Shown piece by piece: positions 46,454-58,581 of a stretch of DNA of 64,000 nt. The stretch lies in NCBI GenBank assembly GCA_001574975.1, contig KQ965762.1, positions 62,001-126,000 on the forward strand, given 5' to 3'. The translations under genes were made by a program, and so were the position numbers. Position 1 is the first letter of the stretch; each line of letters opens with the position of its first letter. The stretch comes from Gonapodya prolifera JEL478 (Eukaryota > Monoblepharomycota > Monoblepharidomycetes > Monoblepharidales > Gonapodyaceae). The notes beneath the pieces are model-generated. The model did no database searches and was not told where the DNA came from. It saw only the letters and a list, made by a program, of their open reading frames with translations.

Positions 46454-47660
46454 ATGTCCAAGTTTCCCGCTATTTTGAACCGTGAGTAGTGTACGGTGTG
46501 GGTGGATGGCAGCTTGGGCGGAAGGCGGCGGGGTGGAGAGAGGATCGCTCGCGGTATGGGGTCTGGGAATCGGAGAAGGTGAAGATGAGAGTCGAAATAG
46601 CCACAACTTTAATCATCGGAGCGGCGTGGGTGGAAAGTTGACAATGGAGGGATGCTCCTACCGAAAATGAAACCAACACTCACAAATACGCTGTCCTTTA
46701 GCCACCGCTGAGGATGTACAGATGCTCCTCGCTGCCCAGGCCCACCTCGGCACCAAGAACTGCGACAAGCAGATGGAGCAGTACGTTTGGAAGAGGAGAA
46801 CCGACGGTGAGTCCCGAAGACGTTGCCAATCACTTTCTTCTACTTACCGTCTCGGCACTCTCCACCCCAACTCCAGGTATCCACGTCCTCAACATAATGA
46901 AAACCTGGGAGAAGCTCCTCCTCGCCGCCCGCATCATCGTCGCCATTGAGAACCCCGCCGACGTCACGGTCATCTCCGCCCGCCCCTACGGACACCGTGC
47001 CGTGCTCAAGTACGCCGCCAACACTGGTGCCACCGCCGTTGCTGGACGTTTCACCCCCGGAACATTCACCAACTACATCACCAAGGCCTTCCGTGAGCCC
47101 CGCCTCATCGTCGTTACCGACCCCGCCACCGACCACCAGCCCGTCCGCGAGGCGTCGTACGTCAACATCCCCGTGATCGCCCTGTGCGACACTGAGTCCC
47201 CCCTGAGGCACATTGACGTCGCCATCCCGTGCAACAATCGCGGCAAGCACAGCATCGGTCTCATGTGGTGGCTCCTTGCCCGTGAGGTCCTCCGCCTTCG
47301 CGGAACCCTCAACCGCGCCCAGCCATGGTCCCTCATGGTGGACATGTTCTTCTACAGGGACCCCGAAGAGCAGGAGAAGGACCGCGCCGCGGACGAGGTG
47401 AAGGAAATCGAGGCTGCTCCCGCCAAGGAGTACGCTGGAGCCACCGGCGACTGGGGTGCGCCCGAAGAGGAGGTACGTTTTGTCCCGATTATGTTTCAGT
47501 TTCGAACTCCACTCATCTGGTTATGTACTTCGTGCGACAGTGGGGAACCTCCGCTCCCGAGGCCACCGCTGCTGCCCCTGCCGGAGACTCGTGGGGAGCT
47601 CCCGCTGCCACTGAGACTGGGAACTGGGGCGACTCGGCTGAAGGTGGTGCTGCGTGGTAA
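46454..47660 (+). CDS. RPS0: 40S ribosomal protein uS2 (282 aa, 4 exons)
   Basis: Exons 46454..46481, 46702..46806, 46877..47472 and 47541..47660 join to 282 codons. The start is [10 protein letters not shown]. Family blocks: [37 protein letters not shown], the RFTPGTFTN motif, [40 protein letters not shown] and [20 protein letters not shown]. The C-terminal tail has W-G/D repeats (GDWGAP, WGTSAP, GNWGDS), as in eukaryotic uS2/RPSA. It is a cytosolic small-subunit component needed for 18S rRNA maturation. The early position of intron 1, ten codons in, is common for ribosomal protein genes. Confidence 0.97.
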
Positions 47661-48457
47661 ACGGAGTCGAGCACTCCTACCTAGGGTATTTAACCAACGG
47701 GAGCACATAACCGGAAAATACACATCGCTGTGAAGGGACACTCTTCTACACTCGATCATCGCCTTTCATCTGCCGTAATTGCGAACATCATACGATAACT
47801 CCCCGCTCAATTAGCCTCCGATGTTCTGCAAGAGACGTATTTACTTAGAGGAGATTCTGCTGGTTGCCTGGGGACAGAGGAGCGGAATTTCGCTCTGTAC
47901 ACACCAGCTGCTGCAGTGTCGAGCGCTCCGGGAGAGTATTCCTCTTGAAGAGTCCTGTCGTGCGGGGGGTGGTAAAGACACGGACTTTGTCGGCGAAGGG
48001 CAATTGGAGATTGTACCAGTGAAAAGTGATTTGAATTGTGAAGATGCATGCAAAAACGTGAACGTGATTTCACCAACCAAAGAACTAGTAGACCCCAGTA
48101 ATTATGATATGGTGATATGATAGAATCTCTCAGCCCTTCAATTGTGAAACCCCACACCCAAACGAATCGGCGGATGTCACACCCCTCCGTGAACTTGCAG
48201 GGAATCTAAGAAAATCAAAAAAAAAAACGTCGCAATCAAGCAGGCGGACCGATTTCTGCGCCCATCCGGCCAAATCGCCGGAAACCGAGCCCTGGATGGT
48301 CGTCGTCAGCCATCACAACGGCGGCACACCTCCACTCCATGGTAACTTAAACGTCAAAATCAACGTGTATGTCATAAGATACTCATGGGCGTTGCCCGAT
48401 CTTGAAAAAAAGCACGTGATAAAAAGCAATATATAAGCTGTTCTGGCTATTGTCTCT
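47661..48457. other. intergenic sequence at the edge of the repeat block
   Basis: No gene recognised. Base composition becomes visibly less GC-rich toward the right, where the mobile-element block begins. Confidence 0.4.
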
Positions 48458-51400
48458 TCACAACAACCCGTCGCCTTCAACTGCAACGTTGTCCATCTCC
48501 TGCTCCTCATTACACACCCATTTTGTCACACTCAGTGAGATTTTGCTTACTTGTTGCCAAGGAATTCCAGCTTCCTGCGCCTGTTCCTCAATGCTCTGGA
48601 TTGCATTGGCGGCTCCACACATCCTCACCTGCATTTGTGTTTCAATGGCATGTATCAGGGCCCAGTAGTGCTGCCTGTACAGGGACAAAATGATATGGGA
48701 GACAGTTGTTTGATGACATCAACGTCGCAATATAGCAAAATGAAACTTACCTTGACACCTACAGGTCCAGAGCCTCTGCGCCACTTGTAATTCTACAGAC
48801 GCTCCATCAACTCAATTGTTAGAGTAGAGACCCATTGCCCCTCGCTTATGATAAACTGCCAATTGTACCAAGAATTCCACACATTGGTCAGAGATCCAAA
48901 TTTTCCCACCATCTTGAACCCATAATGCTCAAAGCATTGCTGCAATTGCGATTTTTGCATCCTGGAGAGTATATTGCTCCATGAGGCTTGAGGAGGAAAT
49001 GCAGGTAGAACTTGAGGGCTCGTGTTTGGGGCATTGAAGAAGCACCATGGGTAGGTAGAATGGTGGTTGAGCCATGTCAGGGGAAGCTGCTTGCAAGGTG
49101 GAGGGTGTTGGTGCAGTAGTTGTGGTTGCATTCGGAACTTGAACCTGGGTTGTGGCACATTTGACATAAAGGTCCCAGGGTCTTCAATGTTGTGCTGCAA
49201 AGGGGGTACAGGGCAAGGTCAAATAGCTTCAAAATGATAATACAAAGATAAAAAACATATTACAAGATGTGGGCTGCTGGAGTTCATAACAACTCACCTG
49301 ATTGCATCCCAATGTTGACAGGGCTGTTCTCAAAGATGTAGGCCAGCTTAGATGGGGAATGGCTTCTGTCCTACGTTGCACCACATTAAACAGATTGTTG
49401 ATGTTGCAGGTCAGTTCAGCAAGCTATTCAGCAATTTGCTGGTGAGCGGTATCAGGAATTCTCTCCAACTCTGCAGTTCTAGATTCCTCCTGCACTAGGC
49501 AAAGCAGACCTGGGAATGTCTTGGTAACCCAGGTTCTGTTTTCTTGCATGCAGAATGCTGGCAGCTTTTCCAAGGCCGAGTTGGGTGCTGCTTGGAAAGT
49601 ACAATATGCAACCTTGAAATCAGACAAGTTTATAACAGTAAAATGTATGATTGCAAAGAAAATTGCACATCAAGTCTCACTTACCTGGAAGAACAATAAC
49701 TGGAACAGTGTAACAAAGTTCAAGAAATTTTCTGCCTGAGTGACCTTCTGCACCTTTGCCTTCTTAAGCTCTGCCTCTGCTCAGGGGAAGACTGGCTTTA
49801 AAAGGTGTTCTGGGACTTGTACTCAGGTGTGGAGAGGTTTTGCTGAAGGTGCACTTGGCAAAATTCCAGCTGTGCAACTACAGTCTGAAATTTGGGTACA
49901 CAATCTTCACAATATGATTACAGAATGGAATGACACACTGCACTCACATCTGCATCAACATTTGGTGCATAGAAATTGCTCATTGTCCCATTAGCCCAGA
50001 ATCCTGCTTGCTTCACCTGGTCTTCATTAATTTCACCACCACATGAGAAGGTAAAGAAATGTGAGCAATTGAGATGCATGATTCATTTAAATGCACAAAA
50101 CAATCTCACCTGTATTGTTCTGGAAGGACCTTTGTAACATAATATCAATTTGCATGCCCAACTTTGCCAATCCCATCAACATTTGCAGCCACAAAGCCCT
50201 GCAAGAATGTTTTGTACAGGGCAGACTCACTCAATTTGTTTTGTGGATCACGGCCCCAGAACAAGTATTCTTGGGTCAGCATATGGGATCATTGCCCTGT
50301 AATTTGTTTTTCCAACCTATCAGTTCAAATAAAAGTTTAGACTGAGAGATTGCCACATAATAGAAACGGCATGAAACAAACTCACATGGACAGGTGTCTT
50401 GGCTTTGGTGTCAATGATTACTAAAAGTGGAATAACTTCACCAGTCTGTGGGCACTGAATTTTGCATTTTTGGAGCGCACTCATGCAATTTGAGCATTGA
50501 TTATCTGAATGTTGAAATTTTTGAGACGTCCAAATAGCCCAATTCCAAATAGAAACTTACACTTTCACCAAATTTTGTATTAGAAGTTCAATGTCTGAGT
50601 TATGAGAATGTTTATTACGTTGTCATCCATTCAGAAGAGCTAGCAAAATTTTGGCAGAATCATTCTCTGTGAGGGTGGTGAGAAATGTGCCCACTGCTTC
50701 GTCTTTGCATTGCACACTAAGGCACCAAAGGAGGGTGAATTGAACAGAATACCAAACTACCATTAAGGGGAACTCACTCAATTTTGTGATGCTGTGCCTT
50801 TGTGCACAGTGCTCTGTAACAGTTCTTCACTTGGGTGGTGAGCAGAAACCTTAAAGAAGGTTTGAGCACTTGTTGTTTATGAAACACTTTTAAAAGGTAG
50901 TAGAGGTTCTTTTTGATGGTTATCATTTCATCAATGTGCATTAGCTCACTCACGCAAGTAACAAATCATGGCACCAAACAAAGAAACTCACTGGTGAGGG
51001 AAGTGTGCCAGCAACAGGGTTCCCCTCCTGTCAAAACATTCACAACCTGCAGTATACTCCAGATACTTATACATGTGCACATAGGTCACAGTTCTATCAG
51101 GAATGAGATCAGGAATTGTTTTAGTTTCCAGCCACGCCTGAAAGGAGATGCATATACAAATATTCATCAGAAGTGCGAACAATAGCTTAGAACACCAGGC
51201 ACTCACCTCATGCTGACACTGCAAAGTTTTGTCTGTTTATATGCCACCTGCATGTCTTTCACTCTGCACCAAACCAGGTTTCCTGGCCAACGTGGTTGTA
51301 ACACTCTTTGTTGCATATGGTCTCAGGCTCTGCAAGAAGGGGAATCCACTGTTGAATTGCAAAAAAGGGGTACCATGCAAAGAATCATGCCACAGTGCAC

Positions 51401-51600
51401 TCACCTTTGATTTCTTCATCTTCACCTGCTTTGGGGAAGCTGATGTTGCTTGCTATCTTCCATATTCAAGTTGGATTCACTTTCTGACCACTCCTCCACC
51501 ACAGCAATTCCCTCCGTCAGCTCCTGCAGTGCTCTCCTTCTTACCTTATCTGCCAGGGCTTCTATCTCAGTATTGTCTGACCATTATCCAGATGGCAGAG
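48458..51600 (-). mobile_element. Crypton-like tyrosine recombinase gene with GCR1_C-type domain
   Basis: Minus-strand exon-like pieces separated by GTGAGT-type introns, in order. First is an acidic N-terminal segment (ALADKVRRRALQELTEGIAV; EEWSESESN). A core-binding-like segment follows (AWLETKTIPDLIPDRTVTYV). A segment with the look of a tyrosine-recombinase active-site end comes next, VKQAGFWANGTMSNFYAPNV, with the candidate nucleophile Tyr at about 49970. A helix (AENFLNFVTLFQLLFF) and LEKLPAFCMQENRTW follow. The C-terminal region (GSLTNVWNSWYNW; LYRQHYWALIHAIE) resembles the GCR1_C DNA-binding domain, a known partner of recombinases in fungal Cryptons. Cryptons move as circles and have no inverted repeats, which fits the lack of visible ends. 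Whether the gene is intact cannot be judged; some joins are uncertain. Confidence 0.55.
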
Positions 51601-53712
51601 GCTGAGGCATTGATCCTTGTTTGCCTTTCTCCTGTCCCTGTCCTCCTGCTTGGTCTGTTACAGCACAAGATTGCACGGTTTGGGAAGTGACACATATGGT
51701 GGCAGGGGAGATTGGTGCACTCTCTCCCAACACTGACAGTCATGACCTCTTTGAAGGCTGTGACTCTTCAGAGTCTTTGGGCTGTTTAGGCTCCACCTCT
51801 GCTGGTTGTCATCAACTTGTTCTCCTTGAAGCCCAGGTATTTTCCTTGTTCATAGCCATGACATCCGCTTGGCTTCAATTCCCCAATGGTCCAGAAGGGA
51901 GCGGATTGCTCACACACACAGTGTTGTCCATGTTATTGGTGATTTTGTTTGGTTGTGTGGCCTCAATGGGAGGTATTGGCCTTTGGATTCTCACTTTGAA
52001 GCCTCAAGCCATCACACAACACCTTGCAAAGGCAACCAGTTTTACAACACCAAATGGGGAATAACGTTTCTCCTTTGCCATACTTCCAATCTATGTTTGC
52101 ATTGGACTCACCAGAGGATGCTGTTTTTGTGAACCCTCTGCTGATTCCAACTGGTCCAACAATCCAAGTGATTGCTATGCTGATGAAGGATTTACTCAAT
52201 GGACCATGGCAAGAAGAACAAGAGCAACAGGCAGGGTGGGCAGGGCAATTGATAAGATTCAGGCAAGGATGGCAAAGATGGTCAGAGTTGCCACACAGCT
52301 TGGAGGAAAGAAAGTCCTTTTTTACATGGTGACAGTTTGGTTTTTTCAGTGTGATTTTGCACTGAGAACTCATGAAACTGCACTGGGAGCCAGCCTAGTT
52401 TTGCCATGGGTCAGGGGCATGACATTATGTGGCACTGCAGGGTGCAGCACAGGAAACTTCATGGTGAGATTGACTGAGAATTCTGGTAATCAACCCAATG
52501 TGGCACTTTCAAAGCAACCTTATGCTTTACCTGGGAAACAATCAGCACATTTCCACCACATTGCACATTGGAGGCATTCCTTCTGTTCCCGTGTTTGTCT
52601 TTCCCAAGCTTCTTGGCCTGATGCTCAGTCACAGTTCTTCCACATCTCTCTCCTTCATCTTGAGACCGTGGCACTCCAACAGTTTCACTTCTTCCCCAAC
52701 CCCTTTTAAAGCTCCAAAACTCAAATATGGCCCAGATTTGCCTCCTTGCCAGTCTTCTGCCCAAACAGGGCCCCATACACTGGACCAAAATCTCCAAAAC
52801 AGGGCGATTCAATCCACTCTGGATTTGCAATTCACTCTTTTCTGTGTACAATAGGTACATAAAAGGGTACTATTGTGGAGCTTTGTTGCTTGCCAACAGC
52901 AAAGGTAGACCCCTGAATGGTGGACTGGAGGATGTTTTTGCATTGCCTGAAAAGACATTATACAATGGACTCTCAAGGAAGAGTACATTCTTGCCAAAGG
53001 GGTGGAGTTGCTGACTACCTCCTTGATAAATGGGCTGCAATATGTTCTGCAATGTCTCAAACCCACTTGAACAAAGTCAGCCCCAAACTGGATGTATTGG
53101 ACCAACCAAGTTTATTCGGATGAGTTTGAGGGGATGGAGCCCATGACAAACTCCTCTTTGATTTCCATGACCGCACCCACTGTGTTGTCAATTCAGGCTG
53201 GGTTGGGCTTGTTTCAGATGTGCCACAGAAGCGTGGCACCAGATTTGGTGTACAGGGCTTTGACAGCAAAGATGAGCTTGTTGGGTCCTTGACAACACAT
53301 CTGGCTATCTGGATGCCTGCTGGCTTGAGCATCACTGCAAACAAGTCAATGTATTTGGGGCCAAAATTGGAACTGTTGGGCAAGAACAAGTAGCTTCAAT
53401 GAGGGTATGAACTACTTGCGCCATGTTTGGGACGAGTAAAAGGAGATGCTGTAACTTTTTTCCAATGTGTTGATCTATTGGCATGATGTGTGACAGAGCT
53501 TGCCACCTTGAAGTTGGAAATAACAAGACTCCATATTTTCATAGCTCAACATACATAATTGATCAGTTGGTGCCAGTTGGACAGCATTGGTAGCATCAAT
53601 TCAAAGCATATACAAAGACTCTCACAGGGACAATTGCAACTCATCTGAGTCTCCATCAAAGTCCACAAATGACGTCAACAATACCACAAGCTGCTCCACC
53701 AATACTGTTCTT
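51601..53712. other. unassigned sequence inside the mobile-element block
   Basis: The plus strand has frames with some protein character, for example AIDKIQARMAKMVRVATQLG at 52.2 kb and KGYYCGALLLANSKGRPLNG at 52.87 kb. No family was recognised and frames change often. It shares composition with the neighbouring Crypton-like and LINE sequences. It is probably the 5' part of the LINE or another old element. It ends at the hAT insertion. Confidence 0.4.
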
Positions 53713-53720
53713 ATGAAGAC
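53713..53720 (+). repeat. hAT target-site duplication, left copy
   Basis: ATGAAGAC directly before the left end of the hAT element; the identical octamer directly follows its right end at 56843..56850. Eight-base duplications are the hallmark of hAT insertion. Confidence 0.9.
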
Positions 53721-53742
53721 TAAAGCCATGAATGAGCGAGTT
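53721..53742 (+). repeat. hAT terminal inverted repeat, left
   Basis: Twenty-two bases starting TAAAGCCATGAATGAGCGAG, perfectly complementary to the right end at 56821..56842. Confidence 0.9.
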
Positions 53743-53917
53743 ACTCGCTTGATTTGTAGTTAACTCACAACTTGTAATTTAAATATATTGTCGACTCATG
53801 AGTACGAGTATATTCTAAATGCAAACTCGCAAACTCGCTCGGCTAAAGTACAAGAATTTGCCGTATTTTTGCCGGACCGTCCAATACCGAAACCTTTGTC
53901 AGGCAATATTTCACGTA

Positions 53918-56353
53918 TTATTTACAAGCTAGTTCTGGGAAGTGTTGCTTCCACTTCTTAAGCCTAATTAAATCTCTAATCATCACAGGTCCAAGTCCGC
54001 TCCTCTTGTCCCCAATCACTTCCTTAGANTCTCTAATCATCACAGGTCCAAGTCCGCTCCTCTTGTCCCCAATCACTTCCTTAGAGGCAGAAAAGATTCT
54101 TTCTGACTCCACACTACTTCCAGGAATTGCCATTATCCCCCGGGCTATACGCTGGAGGCCTGGGAGGTCCGTCCGCGATCTCCAGTACTCCAGCACATCC
54201 TGCCCCTTCACCCTCTTAGGCTCCATTAAATAACGCTCCAGCTCTCCCTCTTGTGTGCGCTCACCATAAAAGTCTACGTCAAAATCGTTGTCCCTTACGT
54301 TTTCCTTGTCGGTTGCTGGTTCCAAGTCCATTCCTTCCAACGCAGCATCCAGTTCCTGTTGCAGCACTTCACGCGCCCACGCAACAAAATGCGCCTCCCA
54401 GCCCTGTTCTTGAATCCAGTGGAGCTTGAACGAGGGGTGGAGACCTGGCGATGGCGGACATATCGGTAGAAAACAATACATAACCGTTTGATCGAAAATA
54501 TTCAACACTCACCTAGAGCCAGCATATATAGTTTTGAATCATCCGTTTTCGTGTAGTATTCCCGAAGTTTGACCATAATTGCCGTCCGCGTCGCCTCCAG
54601 AGTGCAGTCTCCACCGCAGAGTACCGCATCCTCCAGCAAATCCATCACCCGGTTGAAGAGTGGCACCACCATGAATAGGGTGGGATACTGCGATGCTTCC
54701 ACCTGGGTGAGGGTGTATGCCAGAGGCTACGCGAAACAGTCAACAGTCGCGGGGAACGAAAATAGACGTCGACAAACGTACATGCAAAAGCTTCCTTGTT
54801 GTCTCCAAGTTCCCCCATTCTGCATCCGTNNNNNNNNNNNNNNNNNNNNNNNNNNNNNNNNNNNNNNNNNNNNNNNNNNNNNNNNNNNNNNNNNNNNNNN
54901 NNNNNNNNNNNNNNNNNNNNNNNNNNNNNNNNNNNNNNNNNNNNNNNNNNNNNNNNNNNNNNNNNNNNNNNNNNNNNNNNNNNNNNNNNNNNNNNNNNNN
55001 GCGCAGCTGGGGGGACTTGCAAATCTTGAAAATGAGCTGGTACAGCTGTGGTGGAAGGTGGAACATCATGGAATCGGAAGGAAATCGCGGAATCACTCAC
55101 CTTTTTCAGTGTTCCCCGGTCCGCATCCACTGCATCCGCCATTTCCTCCTCATCGACCAACGAAATCTCCAGCTCCGCAAATCCTGCCTTGACCGCGAGG
55201 TGGAGGATGTGGGGAAGGCACCGGACATGGGACTGGACGGCATCGAAGTCCTTCGCGATGCCGTCCTTGAGCGCCAAGGCACGCATCATTGTAGTGTTGT
55301 TGCTGCCATTGTCTGTCGTGATTGATTGTAACTTTGATGGTCAAAGATTAGCAGGTTACAAAAACGCNGAAACAGAAAAGACAAGCCCACACTCACCTTA
55401 TTAAATACTCCAAGTTTTGTAAGTGACTCCGCAATATAATCCGCGATGTTCCCTCCTGTGTGGCTCCCCTTGACGTGAATGAAGTCCAGCAGTATGGACT
55501 TCAAAGTCCAATCTTGCCCAATCCAGTGTCCTGTAACCGCGGCAAATGAAAACCGCGAGTCCCGTGATGTTCACATGTCTGTTGTAACCGAGAGTCGCTC
55601 GCAGTCAATCTGTGTAATGATTCAGCCAGTATCTGAAGAGAAATGTTGATAACTGTAACTCACCTTCAACAGGTCAACGATTGCTGCTTCCACCCTTGCC
55701 ACCTCCCGCGGTACATCGAAATGAATCTGATCAACACTAAGCTCCGGGACACTTGGATGGAGAACGTCCAGGACGCGCCGGAACCAGGGATTCTCAACTT
55801 CGGAGAGAGGTTGGTTTGAACAGGCCACCCAGTTGAGGAGGGTGGCCCGTAGGCGATTCTCATCAACGTTCTGTAAAATGGTTAGCTGAGAAATGACAAA
55901 TACAATTGATTCCACTCACTTCAAGCCGCTTCCTCTTCAACAAATCCCCAATGGTAGTCTGTACCATGCTGCCATCCCTGACCTCCATCAGCACCTTGCC
56001 ATCCCGAATCATGTCGGTGTGGAACTTCTTGACGTGGACTTGCATCACGGTGGTGGACTTTTGGTTGGTCATGTCGTATCTAAAAGTGGCACTAAATTTG
56101 TAACAATTCTCTATGATTGCCGATTGGTTGATTTAAACACTTACATGGGTCCCTTGCATCCGTTTTTCCCCACATGCATGCAGATTGCACGAATATGATT
56201 GCCATTTGCCTGTTTCTTGAAGTGTCCATCCCTGAACACCCAAGAAACCGAGCGCCGCACGCTGACTTCCGGCCTGTAGTCACGCCATCCACCCGGCTGG
56301 GCAGTTTCTGACATTTCACTGTCAGATGTGCCCACTGAGACGGAATCGGCCAT
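53918..56353 (-). CDS. hAT transposase, multi-exon, gapped and with a stop
   Basis: Starts MADSVSVGTSDSEMSETAQP at 56353. A BED-type zinc finger spans the first intron (RAICMHVGKNGCKGPM, then VMQVHVKKFH). The RNase H-like core has TTDM-TSRDSRFSFAAVTGH, ITTDNGSNNTTMMRALALKD and the CxxH motif RCLPHILHLAVKAG. The C-terminal dimerisation domain reads GIMAIPGSSVESERIFSAS and GDKRSGLGPVMIRDLIRLKK. The Trp expected after TTDM is a TGA codon (55572..55574), next to the first catalytic Asp, so this copy is probably inactive unless that base is an error. The 171-base gap (54830..55000) hides part of the insertion domain, and a 56-bp duplication at 53973..54085 disrupts the C-terminal exon. Confidence 0.85.
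53973..54085. repeat. 56-bp exact duplication around one undetermined base
   Basis: Bases 53973..54028 recur identically at 54030..54085, separated by a single N at 54029. It duplicates part of the transposase dimerisation domain. The N at the join and the exact identity indicate that two overlapping contig ends were placed side by side, an assembly artefact, rather than a biological repeat. Confidence 0.85.
54830..55000. other. assembly gap (171 N)
   Basis: A run of undetermined bases inside the hAT transposase gene. Confidence 1.
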
Positions 56354-56820
56354 ATTTTGTGGGTAGGGGAGGGCAATTGCGTAATGAAAGGGGCGGGGAA
56401 ATGTGAACTGTCAGGGGTGGCAGTAGGGGTGCCGCGTACGAGTCTGAGATGTGCCTGTGAGAGATAAGTGCGTCGAATTGCCGGTTGTGAGTGTGTGACC
56501 AAGAGTGCCAGGTAAGTCCTCTTGCGAGCTCCGAGCATGCACACAAGAGAGAACTGTCTGGTGAAGGAGATAGCTTTTAGGTACTAAATCACTTTGTTTA
56601 CAAATGTTTATATATTGCTATTTGAGATGGCCACAAAAGGTGCCCGCAGTTTGTGGTTTGCCGTTCGGAGTCCACGGTGGCCACAGGTATTTACCCGAGC
56701 GAACGAGTTTTCGAGTTTACTCATTGTGTTCCAAAAAAAACCTCGCAACTCGCTGGTGTAAAAAATAATACTCCCTCAACTCGCTCCGAGCGAGTTGAGT
56801 GAGTTAATGAGTGAGTTTTC

Positions 56821-56842
56821 AACTCGCTCATTCATGGCTTTA
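56821..56842 (-). repeat. hAT terminal inverted repeat, right
   Basis: Perfect inverted copy of 53721..53742. Confidence 0.9.
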
Positions 56843-56850
56843 ATGAAGAC
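56843..56850 (+). repeat. hAT target-site duplication, right copy
   Basis: ATGAAGAC, identical to 53713..53720. Removing the element and one copy would restore a continuous pre-insertion sequence. Confidence 0.9.
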
Positions 56851-58384
56851 ATCCTGAAAATGCTACGCTATCACTCTCAGCAATTAGACTTCCAAAGAAA
56901 TGTCCCCACACTGGATTTTTATGGTTTTCCTCTTTGCAAAAAAGGAGAGGAGCCTCCTCTGGGAAAGCGCAAAGGACTTCAGACAAGCACCTAAAAACGT
57001 ACCATGGCAAAGAGTAACCACAGTTCCACCGAATCTGTTTCAACACTGTTGCACGGATGCAGGACCTCTTTGACTCTAATGTCTTGTACCTTCTGGTTGG
57101 CAGGCATTGTGTCAGGCAAGATGGCAAACAAGCAGGGGGCTTTTCCAGGGCAGCTTGCTCTCCCCCTGCTTGTTCAACTTCTTCATCAATGACTTGGCAC
57201 TGCACCTTGCACTAGAGTTGGGCACTAGTGTGCACATTGCTGGTCATCAACATGCTCTTCTTTGCCAATGATGCCACTGTCATTGCCAACAGACAGTATG
57301 CCCTCCACGGAGATGGCCACCTATCTTGGATTCCCCTTCACCCATCTGGGGGTGAACTGGAGTCGTATTAGCAAGGAGCAGTGTATGAAAGCAGACGTGC
57401 TCATTGGGATGCTCTCCACCATGGGTTTCAACCTCACAAGGTGGGCCCTGCAATCAGCGCGCTACATCTACATAGCATTCAGACGCCCTGTTATGGAGTT
57501 TGGTGTGGTGCTACAGGTTCGCACTGGCCCCCTCCTGCAACAATCCCAGCGGACCCAGAACTGCGCATTACAGACCATCTCACTGCCCCCCCTTCCACCT
57601 CCATTGCGGTGTTGCATTGAGTGCTGGGAGTGCAACCTTTTGCCAAGCGTACACGTGAGTTGAACTTGCTCAACCCTGGGCAATTTCACAATTCATTTGA
57701 TGCCACCATCTTGGGCATGGTCATCTGGCGCCGCTGCCTCTAAGCACCCTGCAGCACCCCACCCAAGGGCACCATCCCTTTTGCCACATGATCTGGAGCT
57801 TCCGCAAGGAATTCACAGAGCATGCCTTGACCCTGCTGGTGCGTACGACCCCTCCGCCAAAACCCCCCCACCCCATTGTCCCATGTCACATGCGTGTCAA
57901 GTGGCAACAAGCACAGCTGGAGATCCTTGCTGCCCCCAGAAGGGCCGTCCCAGGGTCGATTCAAGTGCGTGGGTGCACCCGCCCTCACCAATACCTCTCC
58001 CCCCACTTGACGGTCTTGCACAGGGACCATGTGACCCTCTTGCAATCGCAACTGGGTCTAGTGGCATTCCAACAAGCTGGTGGCTGTAAGTTATATGGTG
58101 CGCCGCTGATCCAGACCCATGTGGTGGAATGCGCAGGAGTGAGGCATGGGCTTGAAGACCTGCCCGATGAGCTCTTCCCAGGCACTTGCCGCACCCTCGG
58201 GGAGACCGTTATTGATGAGTTTCTGACTCTATCAGTAGTGGAGATGCTTCCGCGCGTCTGCGTGGAACTTGTTTTGGCGATCAAAATTTTGCGGAGCAAT
58301 GCGCTGGACGCTACAGGATCGAAACGGGATACCTGTATACCCCTGAACCACCTACAGAGGGTACCCGCGGAGGTGTGGATGTGA
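56851..58384 (+). mobile_element. degenerate LINE (non-LTR retrotransposon) reverse transcriptase
   Basis: The plus strand at about 57146 reads QGSLLSPCLFNFFINDLALH, the conserved RT block (QGxxLSPxLFNxFINDL). About 40 codons later comes LFFANDATVIAN, the catalytic block with FAND where FADD is usual. Then YLGFPFTHLGVNW, the post-RT segment of LINEs, follows at 57321. The blocks lie in different frames, and the first is followed by stops in the others, so the copy is dead. The downstream frame to 58384 (HMRVKWQQAQLEILAAP; DELFPGTCRTLGETVIDEFL) may be its C-terminal region. The 5' part probably extends left of the hAT insertion, into 51.6-53.7 kb. No poly-A tail was seen. Confidence 0.7.
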
Positions 58385-58534
58385 CGGGGGAGCCGGGATA
58401 GCCGCTTTTTAATGTGTTTTTTGGGGGGCGACCCTAACCCAGTTGACTTCTGCAATCTGCGGGACTGGCGTTGGATGCATGCGTAGGAACCATTTTGGGT
58501 ACCATACGTGTGGTTTGGAAGTGTTGCAGGGTGA

Positions 58535-58553
58535 GTGAGGCCGCTGAAACAGG
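58535..58553 (+). repeat. short direct repeat, copy 1
   Basis: GTGAGGCCGCTGAAACAGG followed by a related AGGTGGAC; repeated at 58670..58688, 135 bases downstream. Confidence 0.6.
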
Positions 58554-58581
58554 CAGGTGGACTGCCCTTGGCGTGTAATGG

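Larger units (their letters stand above)
53721..56842 (-). mobile_element. hAT DNA transposon with intact ends
   Basis: The element is bounded by perfect 22-bp inverted repeats (TAAAGCCATGAATGAGCGAG...) and by the 8-bp target duplication ATGAAGAC. Subterminal sequences are rich in GAGTGAGTT/AACTCGC repeats, the usual transposase-binding type of arrangement. It encodes one transposase on the minus strand. A 171-base assembly gap lies inside. Because ends and target duplication are identical pairs, the insertion is fairly recent. Confidence 0.93.

Noticed and set aside
52206-52709. 167-codon plus-strand frame as a host gene
   Set aside because: It starts with a basic segment of protein-like character but then loses it; no family, and it lies inside the mobile-element block.
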